NCBI GenBank assembly: GCA_965660075.1
Contig: CBFHYO010000067.1
Coordinates: forward strand, 1-57,810
DNA: 57,810 bases
Direction: 5' to 3'
Origin: CAYYFV01 sp965660075
Lineage (GTDB): Bacteria > Patescibacteriota > Gracilibacteria > UBA1369 > GCA-2718715
In this document: piece by piece, positions 1 to 7,147 of the stretch
Layout of the letters: each line of letters opens with the position of its first letter
How positions within the stretch are numbered: position 1 is the first letter of the stretch
The notes under the pieces: generated by a model
What the model saw: the letters and a program-made list of their open reading frames with translations, nothing else
Told to the model about the DNA's origin: nothing
Databases searched by the model: none
Program-made: the position numbers and the translations under genes

Positions 1-612
1 ATTCATGGAAGTTTACTACCTAAATACCGAGGAGCATCTCCAATTCAGCAATCTTTAAAAAATGGAGATTCTATTACCGGAGTCTGCTTGCAAAGCATGG
101 TTTTAAAATTGGATGCCGGAGATGTTTATTCAGAAATGCAAATAAACATACCAAGTGACATGTTGTTTGAAGAATTAAGAGATAAACTTGCATGGCTTGG
201 ATCTAAACTCGTTTTACAGAGTTTACCTTCTATAATAGATGGAACTTTAGTAAAAAAAACACAAGATGAATCCTTAGTAAGTCATTGTAGTAAAATTGCT
301 AAATCTGATGGACTGATCGATTTTCAAAATCAAGATGCCACAGATATTTATAATCTTTTTAGAGCTTATAATCTTTGGCCAAAGGCCCACTTTGTATTTA
401 AAGAACAGACAATAATTATACACGGCTGTAATATTTCAAATATTGAGATTCCATCGAATATCAATCCTGGAATGTTTTTTATTCAAGACAAGCAGTTGTT
501 TGTAGCATGTAAAACTGGCGTATTACAAATTACAAAATTACAAATGCCATCTAAGCAACCAATGGATGTTAAGAGCTTTCTTAATGGTCGACCGACTTTT
601 TTTGTTTCTTAG
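1..612 (+). CDS. fmt: methionyl-tRNA formyltransferase, 3' part only
   Basis: Fmt formylates Met on initiator tRNA so that translation can start. The frame is open from base 1, so the gene begins upstream of the window; about 203 codons are present. The first residues read IHGSLLPKYRGASPIQQ, the conserved segment around the catalytic site of Fmt (HGSLLPxYRGAxPIxxA). The stretch after it (TGV, then LDAGDVY) matches the end of the catalytic domain (TGVTxMxxxxGLDxGD), and the rest fits the OB-like C-terminal tRNA-binding domain. A TTG at 88 is an internal codon, not the start. The 3' end overlaps the convergent membrane-protein gene by 32 bases. The catalytic Asn/His/Asp region is mostly outside the window. 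Confidence 0.93.
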   Translation: MHGSLLPKYRGASPIQQSLKNGDSITGVCLQSMVLKLDAGDVYSEMQINIPSDMLFEELRDKLAWLGSKLVLQSLPSIIDGTLVKKTQDESLVSHCSKIAKSDGLIDFQNQDATDIYNLFRAYNLWPKAHFVFKEQTIIIHGCNISNIEIPSNINPGMFFIQDKQLFVACKTGVLQITKLQMPSKQPMDVKSFLNGRPTFFVS

Positions 613-1525
613 CTTTATGGTTACTTAACATGCATGCTACAGCTAATAACATTATTCCTTGCGGATGTGTTATTAAATAATGATCAAACATGCTGAGTAC
701 AAATATACTTAGTGCTATTTGCTTTTTTTGAGCATAAATCTGACTAAGAATACCAATGTATCCAATTAAATAGATTGGATTATTAAAAGCCAATTCTAGA
801 AATACATTATGAATATAATCTGTTGGAGTTGTTTGTGTTAGCTGTTGTATTCTTTCTGTGTAGGAAGATGGGTTGAGTAACGGATTTTTAATTAACATCA
901 AAACCAACACAGGAACCAACTTTTGTATTCGAAATTTGTAATAATCAATTTGTGCTAATAAACCCGACAAGCTGAACGTGAAAATATTTAACCAACCATA
1001 AATTCCCAGAATCGCTACATAGCCAGCCAGTATATTTGGGTGCGCCATTGTCCCATAAGCGCGAACAATCTTATATCCATATACGTTAATTGTAGATAAA
1101 CCTAATATGTCTTTAGAAATATTTGTCTCTCCTATAAATTGTAATCCAAGACTACTATGTGTTGCTACTTGATAAATCCCAATAAATAAACTTAAATATA
1201 ATACTTTCTTTAGAAAATTTAAAACGTACGCTTGCTCCGAAATTTCTAAGTGTTTAAAAGCAACAAGCCCAATCCAAGCTAACAAAAAATAAATGTTGTA
1301 GAACACCATTAACAAAAGACTATAATCCACTTTGCTCAGTCCTGATTTGTTTTTCTTACTAAGTATAACAATGACACTTGAGATTAATAACAAAATCATA
1401 AAAGGATATAAAACTTGGCTTTGGTAATAGTTAAAAAAACCCATACTAAATAATGGGTTTTTAATAATTATATATTTATTAAGTAAGATGGTCGTTAATC
1501 CTAAGGCGAAAAATTGCGCAATCAT
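581..1525 (-). CDS. small O-antigen-ligase-like (Wzy/WaaL-type) membrane protein
   Basis: This 314-aa protein is very hydrophobic, with about seven membrane segments. Near residue 155 it has RAYGTMAHPNILAGY, close to the (Y/F)GTFxHPNxLAG signature of the O-antigen ligase/polymerase family (PF04932). Near residue 240 it has HNVFLELAFNNPIYLIGYIG, which resembles the second family motif (HNxxLxxxxExGxxG). These proteins join or polymerise lipid-linked glycans at the outer face of the membrane. It is shorter than usual (400-500 aa) and seems to lack the large periplasmic loop between the motifs. The start overlaps the stop of the upstream lipoprotein gene (TAATG), so the two are probably co-transcribed. 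Family call is moderate; the substrate is unknown. Confidence 0.65.
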   Translation of the reverse strand: MIAQFFALGLTTILLNKYIIIKNPLFSMGFFNYYQSQVLYPFMILLLISSVIVILSKKNKSGLSKVDYSLLLMVFYNIYFLLAWIGLVAFKHLEISEQAYVLNFLKKVLYLSLFIGIYQVATHSSLGLQFIGETNISKDILGLSTINVYGYKIVRAYGTMAHPNILAGYVAILGIYGWLNIFTFSLSGLLAQIDYYKFRIQKLVPVLVLMLIKNPLLNPSSYTERIQQLTQTTPTDYIHNVFLELAFNNPIYLIGYIGILSQIYAQKKQIALSIFVLSMFDHYLITHPQGIMLLAVACMLSNHKAKKQKKSVDH

Positions 1526-2901
1526 TACTTACCTACTTTAATAACTTGGTTTAAGGGCTTAGTTGATAGAATCGAGTTTATTTGCGCTTGTGCATTACTC
1601 ATTTGTTTTCGTGTTGTAACTTTATAATTTGGATCAGCCAGAGTATTTACCATCATATCTGACAGTATCTCTCTGTATTTTTGATCATCTGCTATTGGTA
1701 GACTTTTTGCATATCCTAACTGGTTTACAAATGGAAAATATATTCGATTTGTTCTTTGGTCTGCTACCATGTCACGTCTGGATGTTGGTTTAAAGTTTTT
1801 TGAGTAAAAACTCTCTAAACTAGGTTTGGATATCATGTGAGACACAAGTGCCCATGCTTCGAATTGATTCTTTGAATTTTTAGAAACAACTTCACTAAAA
1901 TAATTAGCGTATGCAGCTTTTGTGCTGTTTGCATTTTCTTGAGGTATTTCAGATATTTGAATATCTCCTATTTCAATCACCTCTTTACCTTGTCTTTTGA
2001 GCGCCGTTTGCAAGCTTATTAAGTCTTTATATAAATGACTATAGCCAAATATCATCGATGTTTTGCCTGTAATAAAAGCTTCCACTTCTCGGTTTACAGA
2101 CTCTGGATCTACTATATTTTGATTGGTTGCATAGTTTGGACTTTTGTAATCTGCAAAGCTTAGTTGATATTTAACAAGGTTTTCTAATTCTAAGCTTTTG
2201 GCAAAAGTAGAGCTTGTGTATGTATTATTATAAAAAGGCTCTCCACTTTGGACAATTCTATTGTAAAGCAGGTCTATTTCTTTTGTGTTGCTATTTGGAT
2301 CACCAATTGGTGAAATAGATCTAATTAATGTGTTATTTTGCTTGAAATTTAATATTCTTGCGTCTGATTGCATTGCGAGCCACGTTGGTGCTGGGCGCCC
2401 TCTTTCAGGAATAGCTGCTTCGAAATGACTTTTGTTATAATATACAGCCAAAGTATCGATACTCATTGGCATGCCGTATATATGTTCGTTGTTTTGTGAA
2501 TCTAAAATAATATTATCGTTTGCGGCAATATCTAAAAAAATACTTCTATAGATTTGTGGATTTGCGATAGTTTGTGGTGCCTCGGCTAACTTGAGATAGT
2601 TTGGCTTCACCCACCAATTCGGGACCGAGAATACATCTGGCCCACGACCTTCTGCAAATTCATTCAGAATGGTTTCGTAGTACTTATCGGGATCTGTAAA
2701 TTTTCTGTAATTAACTGTCACATACGGATATTTTTTTCTGAACTCAGTGAAAATTGGAGTTACGCTTTCGGAATTTTCATACAGTTTGTAATACGATAAA
2801 GTAATTGGTTGTTTTTGTGTTATAACTACTTGTTTTTTTCGACATCCGCTAATAGATGTCACAAGCAAGACAAGCAGCACAGAGGAGATTATTCTTTTCA
2901 T
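1525..2901 (-). CDS. extracellular solute-binding lipoprotein (ABC family 1 type)
   Basis: 458 aa. The N-terminus is a lipoprotein signal: KR, a hydrophobic stretch, then the lipobox SISGC with the lipidated Cys at about residue 20. The mature part shows features of family 1 (MalE/UgpB-like) solute-binding proteins: LSYYKLYENSESVTPIFTEFRKKYPYVTVNY near the N-terminus, then GPDVFSVPNWWV and an IYGMPMSIDTLAVYYNKSHF motif. Such proteins capture sugars or other small solutes outside the membrane. No ABC permease or ATPase lies beside it; the downstream partner is the O-antigen-ligase-like gene. Expression probably comes from a consensus-like promoter at 2927-2955 on the minus strand. Ligand unknown. 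Confidence 0.85.
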   Translation of the reverse strand: MKRIISSVLLVLLVTSISGCRKKQVVITQKQPITLSYYKLYENSESVTPIFTEFRKKYPYVTVNYRKFTDPDKYYETILNEFAEGRGPDVFSVPNWWVKPNYLKLAEAPQTIANPQIYRSIFLDIAANDNIILDSQNNEHIYGMPMSIDTLAVYYNKSHFEAAIPERGRPAPTWLAMQSDARILNFKQNNTLIRSISPIGDPNSNTKEIDLLYNRIVQSGEPFYNNTYTSSTFAKSLELENLVKYQLSFADYKSPNYATNQNIVDPESVNREVEAFITGKTSMIFGYSHLYKDLISLQTALKRQGKEVIEIGDIQISEIPQENANSTKAAYANYFSEVVSKNSKNQFEAWALVSHMISKPSLESFYSKNFKPTSRRDMVADQRTNRIYFPFVNQLGYAKSLPIADDQKYREILSDMMVNTLADPNYKVTTRKQMSNAQAQINSILSTKPLNQVIKVGK

Positions 2902-2955
2902 TGATTAATTTGCTAAATTTTATTAAATTATACGCAATAAATAATCCTTTTTCAA
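2901..2955. promoter_or_regulatory. face-to-face overlapping promoters for ribE (+) and the lipoprotein gene (-)
   Basis: Plus strand: -35 TTGATT at 2901-2906, 17 bases, -10 TAAATT at 2924-2929, pointing to ribE. Minus strand: -35 TTGAAA (bases 2955-2950), 17 bases, -10 TATAAT (bases 2932-2927), pointing to the lipoprotein gene. The two -10 elements share bases 2927-2929, so both promoters cannot be open at once. The plus promoter has the same hexamers and spacing, and a shared 17-base core ending in TATACG, as the promoter in front of tRNA-Met (38680-38708). Confidence 0.6.
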
Positions 2956-2957
2956 AG

Positions 2958-3527
2958 TTGTTTAATGGAATAATAAAAAATAAAGCAAAGTTTATAAGTT
3001 TTTCTAAACACGTATTAAGACTTGAATTTTCTTTTGTTCAACCCCAAATTGATCTTGGTGACAGTATTGCAGTAAATGGTGTTTGCTTAACGGTGACCAA
3101 AATTGATAACAAAGTTTTAGATTTCGATGTCTTAGAAGAAACCCTTAAAAGAACCAATCTTGGACTACTCCAGCCTGGTGATTATGTAAATATAGAATTT
3201 CCAATAAGCATGCAAGATATGCTTTCTGGACATGTTGTCTCTGGTCATGTAGATTTTACAGCTCAACTTATTTCTATCGACGGTGAACAATTTAAATTTT
3301 CTTTGCCAATTGAGTATAGACATTTAGTTGTTTCTAAGGGTTCTGTAACTATCAATGGTGTTGCTCTTACTTCTTGCGATGCTAATCAAGACTCTTTTAG
3401 CGTTTATTTAATTCCAGAAACGCTTAAATTAACAAATCTTTCAAACTTAGAAATTGGATCTACTATTAACGTTGAGGTAGACATGCTTGCGCGGTATGTA
3501 GATAGAATATTAACTTATAAAAAATGA
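2958..3527 (+). CDS. ribE: riboflavin synthase (alpha chain)
   Basis: RibE converts two molecules of 6,7-dimethyl-8-ribityllumazine into riboflavin plus the RibH substrate. The protein (189 aa) has two tandem lumazine-binding repeats: GDSIAVNGVCLTVTKI in the first and KGSVTINGVALTSC in the second, with the linker SGHVVSGHVDF typical of the family. I chose the TTG at 2958 because it gives (M)FNGII, matching the family start MFTGII; a longer reading from 2856 would run into the divergent lipoprotein gene. It ends in TGA overlapping the ATG of ribH (ATGA), which implies translational coupling and UGA as a true stop. No ribBA or ribD is in the window. Confidence 0.9.
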   Translation: MFNGIIKNKAKFISFSKHVLRLEFSFVQPQIDLGDSIAVNGVCLTVTKIDNKVLDFDVLEETLKRTNLGLLQPGDYVNIEFPISMQDMLSGHVVSGHVDFTAQLISIDGEQFKFSLPIEYRHLVVSKGSVTINGVALTSCDANQDSFSVYLIPETLKLTNLSNLEIGSTINVEVDMLARYVDRILTYKK

Positions 3528-3925
3528 AACAAATAGCCGTAGTTTATTCAGATTATTATAAAGATATAACTGATGGTTTGTTAAACCGTGCTCTTTTGGA
3601 GTGCGACAAACATAGTTATCAAACATCTCTATTTCGGGTTTCTGGGTGTATGGAAATTGTTTACAAAGTAAAGCAACTAATGCTCGAAAATAAATACGAT
3701 GCGTATTTAGTTTATGGGTGCGTGATCGAAGGTGAAACATTTCATAATCACCTTATACAAAATAATGTTTATCAGTTCTTGGTTCAACTTAGTTTAGAAT
3801 ACATGGCTCCAGTTGGTTATGGAATTCTAACTGTTAAAACTTATGAACAAGCAAAAGCTCGTGCTATTGGTGACAAATCAAGAGGAGCCGAAGCTGTAGA
3901 GGCGATTCATTCACTTTTATCTTAG
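3524..3925 (+). CDS. ribH: 6,7-dimethyl-8-ribityllumazine synthase
   Basis: RibH condenses the pyrimidine precursor with dihydroxybutanone phosphate to make the lumazine used by RibE; 133 aa, slightly short for the family (about 155). Conserved segments: VSGCMEI where the family has VPGAxEIP, YGCVIEGETFHNHLI (family GxVIxGxTxHxxxI, with the catalytic His), and PVGYGILTVKTYEQAKARA (family PVxFGVLTxxxxEQAxxR). The start overlaps the ribE stop. The GC replacement in the PGA(F)E loop is unusual but the phosphate-binding and catalytic His regions are intact. Confidence 0.88.
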   Translation: MKQIAVVYSDYYKDITDGLLNRALLECDKHSYQTSLFRVSGCMEIVYKVKQLMLENKYDAYLVYGCVIEGETFHNHLIQNNVYQFLVQLSLEYMAPVGYGILTVKTYEQAKARAIGDKSRGAEAVEAIHSLLS

Positions 3926-3983
3926 TGTTGACAAAAACTAACAACAGTTTTCTAACCTCACTTTACTCTTTTTAAAGCCCTAT

Positions 3984-4012
3984 TTGACATTGTTTAATTT
4001 TGTTGTTTGATA
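3984..4012 (+). promoter_or_regulatory. sigma70-type promoter for the OmpR-like regulator gene
   Basis: TTGACA at 3984-3989, 17-base spacer, TTGATA at 4007-4012, followed by an AT-rich leader of about 35 bases to the ATG at 4055. A second, weaker TTGACA-17-TCTAAC (3928-3956) lies just behind the ribH stop. Confidence 0.6.
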
Positions 4013-4054
4013 TATTTGTTATCTTTTATACAATGAAGAAAATAAATTTTATCA

Positions 4055-4708
4055 ATGTTTAATATTTTAGTCTCTTATAGTGATTATTTAGATTTTGATT
4101 TGTTGCAAACACTGGATGAACTATTTCTTTCACTTAATCTATCTAAACAGCCTCTGGAACAACTTGTCTTAAAACTTAAGGATTTCAAATTACTATTTAT
4201 ATTCTTACCCTTTTGCGTTGTTGCTTCTAAGTCAATCTTAAATTTTGTAATACAATTAAAAAACAAACCTAAATTTATTGTGTGTTTTTCAAAACAATTT
4301 AATAAGGATTTAGATGTAATATGTCGTGAGAATTCTTTTTATTATATTCATCCCAAAATATATAACGACAAGTTAATGTCTATTTTAACTTTCATCAAGA
4401 CTCAGTTATCTGCTCACTTGTTGTTGTTTAAAGATTTGAGTCTTAACACTAAAACTCGTGAGTGTAGGCGTCTAGAAAGCAAGATTACTCTCACCAATCA
4501 AGAATTTCATTTACTTGAATACTTATTGCAAAATACAAACCGCCCAGTGTCTAAGGCTGAATTATTAGAGCATGTGTGGGGTGTAAAATCGACTGTTGCA
4601 ACGCGCTCTGTAGATGTTTATATTTCGAGAATCAGAGGCAAAATCGATAGCCAATTTGACTCAAAATATATAAAGACTATACACTGTTTTGGATATGTAA
4701 TTTCTTAA
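4055..4708 (+). CDS. OmpR/PhoB-family winged-helix regulator with a degenerate receiver domain
   Basis: 217 aa. The C-terminal half (about residues 125-217) is a clear OmpR/PhoB DNA-binding domain: LTNQEFHLLEYLLQN, PVSKAELLEHVWG, RSVDVYISRIRGKID, and a final IKTIHCFGYVIS wing. The N-terminal half has the length and alternating pattern of a receiver but lacks its phosphorylation site: where family members have an aspartate at the end of strand 3 this protein reads KLLFIFLPFC. A lysine near HPKIYNDKL may mark the usual KP loop. It is therefore probably phosphorylation-independent or senses something else. No histidine kinase is adjacent. It is followed after one base by the Nudix gene, so the two are likely co-transcribed. 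Confidence 0.82.
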   Translation: MFNILVSYSDYLDFDLLQTLDELFLSLNLSKQPLEQLVLKLKDFKLLFIFLPFCVVASKSILNFVIQLKNKPKFIVCFSKQFNKDLDVICRENSFYYIHPKIYNDKLMSILTFIKTQLSAHLLLFKDLSLNTKTRECRRLESKITLTNQEFHLLEYLLQNTNRPVSKAELLEHVWGVKSTVATRSVDVYISRIRGKIDSQFDSKYIKTIHCFGYVIS

Positions 4709-4709
4709 T

Positions 4710-5129
4710 ATGGAACCTATTATTCATCATTCATGCGGCATTGTACTTATTAACCGCGACAATTCGCAAATTAAGTATTTACTACTCAAATATCCTCATG
4801 GTCATATAGATTTTGCCAAAGGTCATATTGATCCAGGTGAAACTTTAATCCAATGCGCTAAGCGCGAGTTAGCAGAGGAAACGTCTATCACAGATGTGCA
4901 AATAATCGATGGTTTTTTTGAACAAATCAATTACACCTACCAAGAAGATTCAAAAAGCCATTACAAAACAGTAGATTACTTTTTAGCAGAAACAGACTCT
5001 ACAGATGTAAAAGTTTCTCATGAACATACTGGTTTCATGTGGTGTGATTTTGAAACTGCTCTCAAAGAATTGAGTTTCGATAACGCTCGAACTTTACTAA
5101 TCAAAGCACAAGCCTTTTTGGATTTATAA
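4710..5129 (+). CDS. Nudix hydrolase, Ap4A-hydrolase-like
   Basis: 139 aa. A full Nudix box spans residues 38-60 (Gx5Ex7RELxEExxI) with the metal-binding glutamates E53, E56 and E57 and R52 present; the usual Gly after the EE pair is replaced by TS. The start HHSCGIVLINR and the segment before the box (YLLLKYPHGHIDFAKGH) resemble asymmetric bis(5'-nucleosyl)-tetraphosphatases (NUDT2-like), which clear Ap4A made by aminoacyl-tRNA synthetases. It begins one base after the regulator gene and overlaps the convergent membrane-protein gene by 6 bases. Nudix membership is sure; the substrate is inferred. Confidence 0.88.
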   Translation: MEPIIHHSCGIVLINRDNSQIKYLLLKYPHGHIDFAKGHIDPGETLIQCAKRELAEETSITDVQIIDGFFEQINYTYQEDSKSHYKTVDYFLAETDSTDVKVSHEHTGFMWCDFETALKELSFDNARTLLIKAQAFLDL

Positions 5130-6566
5130 GCTATCTGAAAATTCTGGGTCTAATTCTTTGAAAATATTTCGAAGCTTTGTAACAGTTCCCTTTTCATGAA
5201 TGTAATTGAGATTTTGCTTGGAGTGCGAAAGGTACCAATTTTTGTAATTATCTATCCACTTTTTGTTCAAACTAATATCTGGATAATGCTTTCGTAACAA
5301 TTCTAGATTAGTAACATCGAAAGGTTTTTGTAGAAATGCATCTTTGATGTATTTTTTTTCGTCTATTTTTATTAGCTGATTTTTATCTAGTGGGTTTTGT
5401 TTAATGTATGTTTCTATTAATTTTGAGTTTTGAGAGTTGTTAAAATCTCTTATAAGTTGATCTTTATGACTTACGACAAAACTGTTATTAAGACTTAAAA
5501 CCAAAATACTCACGCTCAATAAATTAAGAGCAATTGGCAAATATTTATCACGGCGGTGCAAAGTATATTTTTGATCTGTTTGGCTTGCTCCAAATAATAA
5601 TAACAAGACCAAAACCGTTAATGGAAATTGTATATTTAGATCTACCAAATTATGAATCAAAAATAGAACTATAGCTGTTTTATACTTGGAATTAATCCCC
5701 TTTGATTGTTTTATTAACAACAAGCCAAAAATTATAACAAAAAGCAATCCATTTTCTACCAGCAAATTTAATACTATGTTGTGAGAATGTGGTGCTTGAT
5801 TTTCTGGAATTCTTTGAACTGTTTGGTAAATATATTCAAAAGAATTAGGACCATAACCAAAAAGCAATGTGTGATCAAGTTTTAATAGTTTAGGAGTATT
5901 AATCCAATGCTCCATACGTTGATCTATAGAATTAAATTCTGTGCTCTGATTAGTTTTAGATATAGAAAAAACAGATAACACAGCAATCAAACTTACAACC
6001 GTTAGGTATCTTAGTTTAAATCCTCTTTTAGTTATCGATTCATACAGCAAATACATCATCGAAATTGCTATCGCAAAACGAGATTTACTCAAAAAGATGT
6101 TCAATAGATTTGCCACCCTCAATTGTTTAGAATTGATTGCTAAAAGTATTAGGTTGAGTGAAGCAAAAGCATTAGGGAATATTTGTTTTGTATCATAAAT
6201 ATTTATAAAACTACCATATGCAATATCCTGACTGATAAATTGGAAAACAGCGAAAATCAAACTCAAAATAGTAATAGAAGCAGATATTTGCTGAAGCACT
6301 TTGGGCTTTAATTTTAATTGGCTTATATTTACAACTAGTAACAGTAACAAAATTGTTGGTTCTAAACTTAAACTCTTGACTCCAGATAGAATATAAGCAC
6401 ATACAAGAGAAATACTAGCAAGTAGTTGAAGTGTGTTAAACTGGCCTTGTTTTTTGAATGATTGCAAAGTACACACCACCCCCAGTAATAAAACCCCATA
6501 GGTGCTGTAGTAGCTATTAAAAATAAAAACTAAACTCGATAATAATATAAGAAATAAATTGAACAT
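5124..6566 (-). CDS. O-antigen-ligase-family membrane protein
   Basis: 480 aa with about ten membrane segments and a soluble C-terminal tail of about 110 residues. The central part contains an arginine-rich segment (LSKSRFAIAISMM), then RMEHWINTPKLLKLDHTLLFGYGPNSF and APHSHNIVLNLLVENGLLFVIIFG, which match the WaaL/Wzy signature (R, GxGxxxF, HNxxLxxLxExG). It probably attaches or polymerises surface glycans on lipid carriers. It is the second such protein within 6 kb, and unlike the short one at 581-1525 it keeps the full loop. The tail may be a degenerate TPR-like region. Glycan substrate unknown. Confidence 0.75.
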   Translation of the reverse strand: MFNLFLILLSSLVFIFNSYYSTYGVLLLGVVCTLQSFKKQGQFNTLQLLASISLVCAYILSGVKSLSLEPTILLLLLVVNISQLKLKPKVLQQISASITILSLIFAVFQFISQDIAYGSFINIYDTKQIFPNAFASLNLILLAINSKQLRVANLLNIFLSKSRFAIAISMMYLLYESITKRGFKLRYLTVVSLIAVLSVFSISKTNQSTEFNSIDQRMEHWINTPKLLKLDHTLLFGYGPNSFEYIYQTVQRIPENQAPHSHNIVLNLLVENGLLFVIIFGLLLIKQSKGINSKYKTAIVLFLIHNLVDLNIQFPLTVLVLLLLFGASQTDQKYTLHRRDKYLPIALNLLSVSILVLSLNNSFVVSHKDQLIRDFNNSQNSKLIETYIKQNPLDKNQLIKIDEKKYIKDAFLQKPFDVTNLELLRKHYPDISLNKKWIDNYKNWYLSHSKQNLNYIHEKGTVTKLRNIFKELDPEFSDSL

Positions 6567-6581
6567 TTTTTTAATTTATAA

Positions 6582-6610
6582 TAGACAAATATTTTATATT
6601 TTGCTATTTT
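6582..6610 (+). promoter_or_regulatory. promoter for tRNA-Leu
   Basis: TAGACA at 6582-6587, 17-base spacer, TATTTT at 6605-6610 with an extended -10 TGC in front. The predicted start lies a few bases upstream of the tRNA 5' end at 6623. Confidence 0.45.
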
Positions 6611-6622
6611 ATTTTGTGTAAT

Positions 6623-6709
6623 GCCGAAGTGGCGGAATTGGTAGACGCGCGGGTCTCAAAAACCCGTTCAGGTTACTGAGTGAGGGTTCGATTCCCTCCT
6701 TCGGCACCA
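6623..6709 (+). tRNA. tRNA-Leu (anticodon CAA)
   Basis: 87 bases including an encoded CCA. The acceptor arms are GCCGAAG and CTTCGGC. The anticodon stem CGGGT/ACCCG frames the loop CTCAAAA with anticodon CAA; a long variable arm follows, as expected of a class II tRNA, then a T-arm with GGTTCGATTCC. It decodes UUG, a codon also used as a start in several genes here. Confidence 0.95.
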
Positions 6710-6731
6710 TTTGACTCAAATGGTGTTTTTT
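6705..6731 (+). terminator. intrinsic terminator made from the tRNA-Leu 3' end
   Basis: Stem CACCATTT (6705-6712), loop GACTC, stem AAATGGTG (6718-6725), then a run of six T. The 5' arm of the stem includes the last five bases of the tRNA (CACCA), so termination and tRNA 3' processing use the same bases. Confidence 0.75.
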
Positions 6732-6739
6732 ATTATAAT
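6711..6739 (+). promoter_or_regulatory. promoter for the small secreted protein, nested in the tRNA terminator
   Basis: TTGACT at 6711-6716, 17 bases, TATAAT at 6734-6739, about 20 bases before the ATG at 6761. The -35 hexamer lies mainly in the loop of the preceding tRNA-Leu terminator. Confidence 0.65.
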
Positions 6740-6760
6740 GCATTAAATTAATTTTTCAAT

Positions 6761-7147
6761 ATGAAACTACTTATTGCAATTTTGTCATTAGTCATTTCAA
6801 TTCCTGTAACTAGTTTTGCAGCTATTACTCCAACAAGAACAACACCTGTTTATGCAAGGTATTGTAACTACGGATATTGCCAATCTGCAAAGATTTATCA
6901 TTACACTCCAACTCCATATGTTCCGGCAGTCAGCCCTAATCTAGCACGTCCAAGATATGTAAATGAGGGTCGAACATTGATAAACTATCCTGTTAATCCA
7001 CAACCAAGATATTTCATTAAAAATGGTATGTGGTATACAAACCCAGTTTTATTACAGCCAGGATATGATTTAGATGATGGTATTAAATATCCTTTTGTGT
7101 ATTCCAATAATACCTACACCCAACCTGCATATAGATACTACTGGTAG
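6761..7147 (+). CDS. small secreted Tyr/Pro-rich protein of unknown function
   Basis: 128 aa. Residues 1-21 form a classic signal peptide (K, hydrophobic core, TSFAA with a likely cleavage after Ala). The mature part is rich in Tyr, Pro and Asn, with two Cys close together (YCNYGYC), and ends in PAYRYYW. No recognised domain. It is exported and probably sits at or near the cell surface. It has its own promoter behind tRNA-Leu, and its 3' end overlaps uvrC by 10 bases (convergent). Confidence 0.75.
   Translation: MKLLIAILSLVISIPVTSFAAITPTRTTPVYARYCNYGYCQSAKIYHYTPTPYVPAVSPNLARPRYVNEGRTLINYPVNPQPRYFIKNGMWYTNPVLLQPGYDLDDGIKYPFVYSNNTYTQPAYRYYW

Noticed and set aside
3928..3956. Second promoter or terminator just after ribH
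   Set aside because: TTGACA-17-TCTAAC and a 6-bp hairpin overlap here, but the -10 is weak and no T run follows, so it is mentioned only as a possibility.
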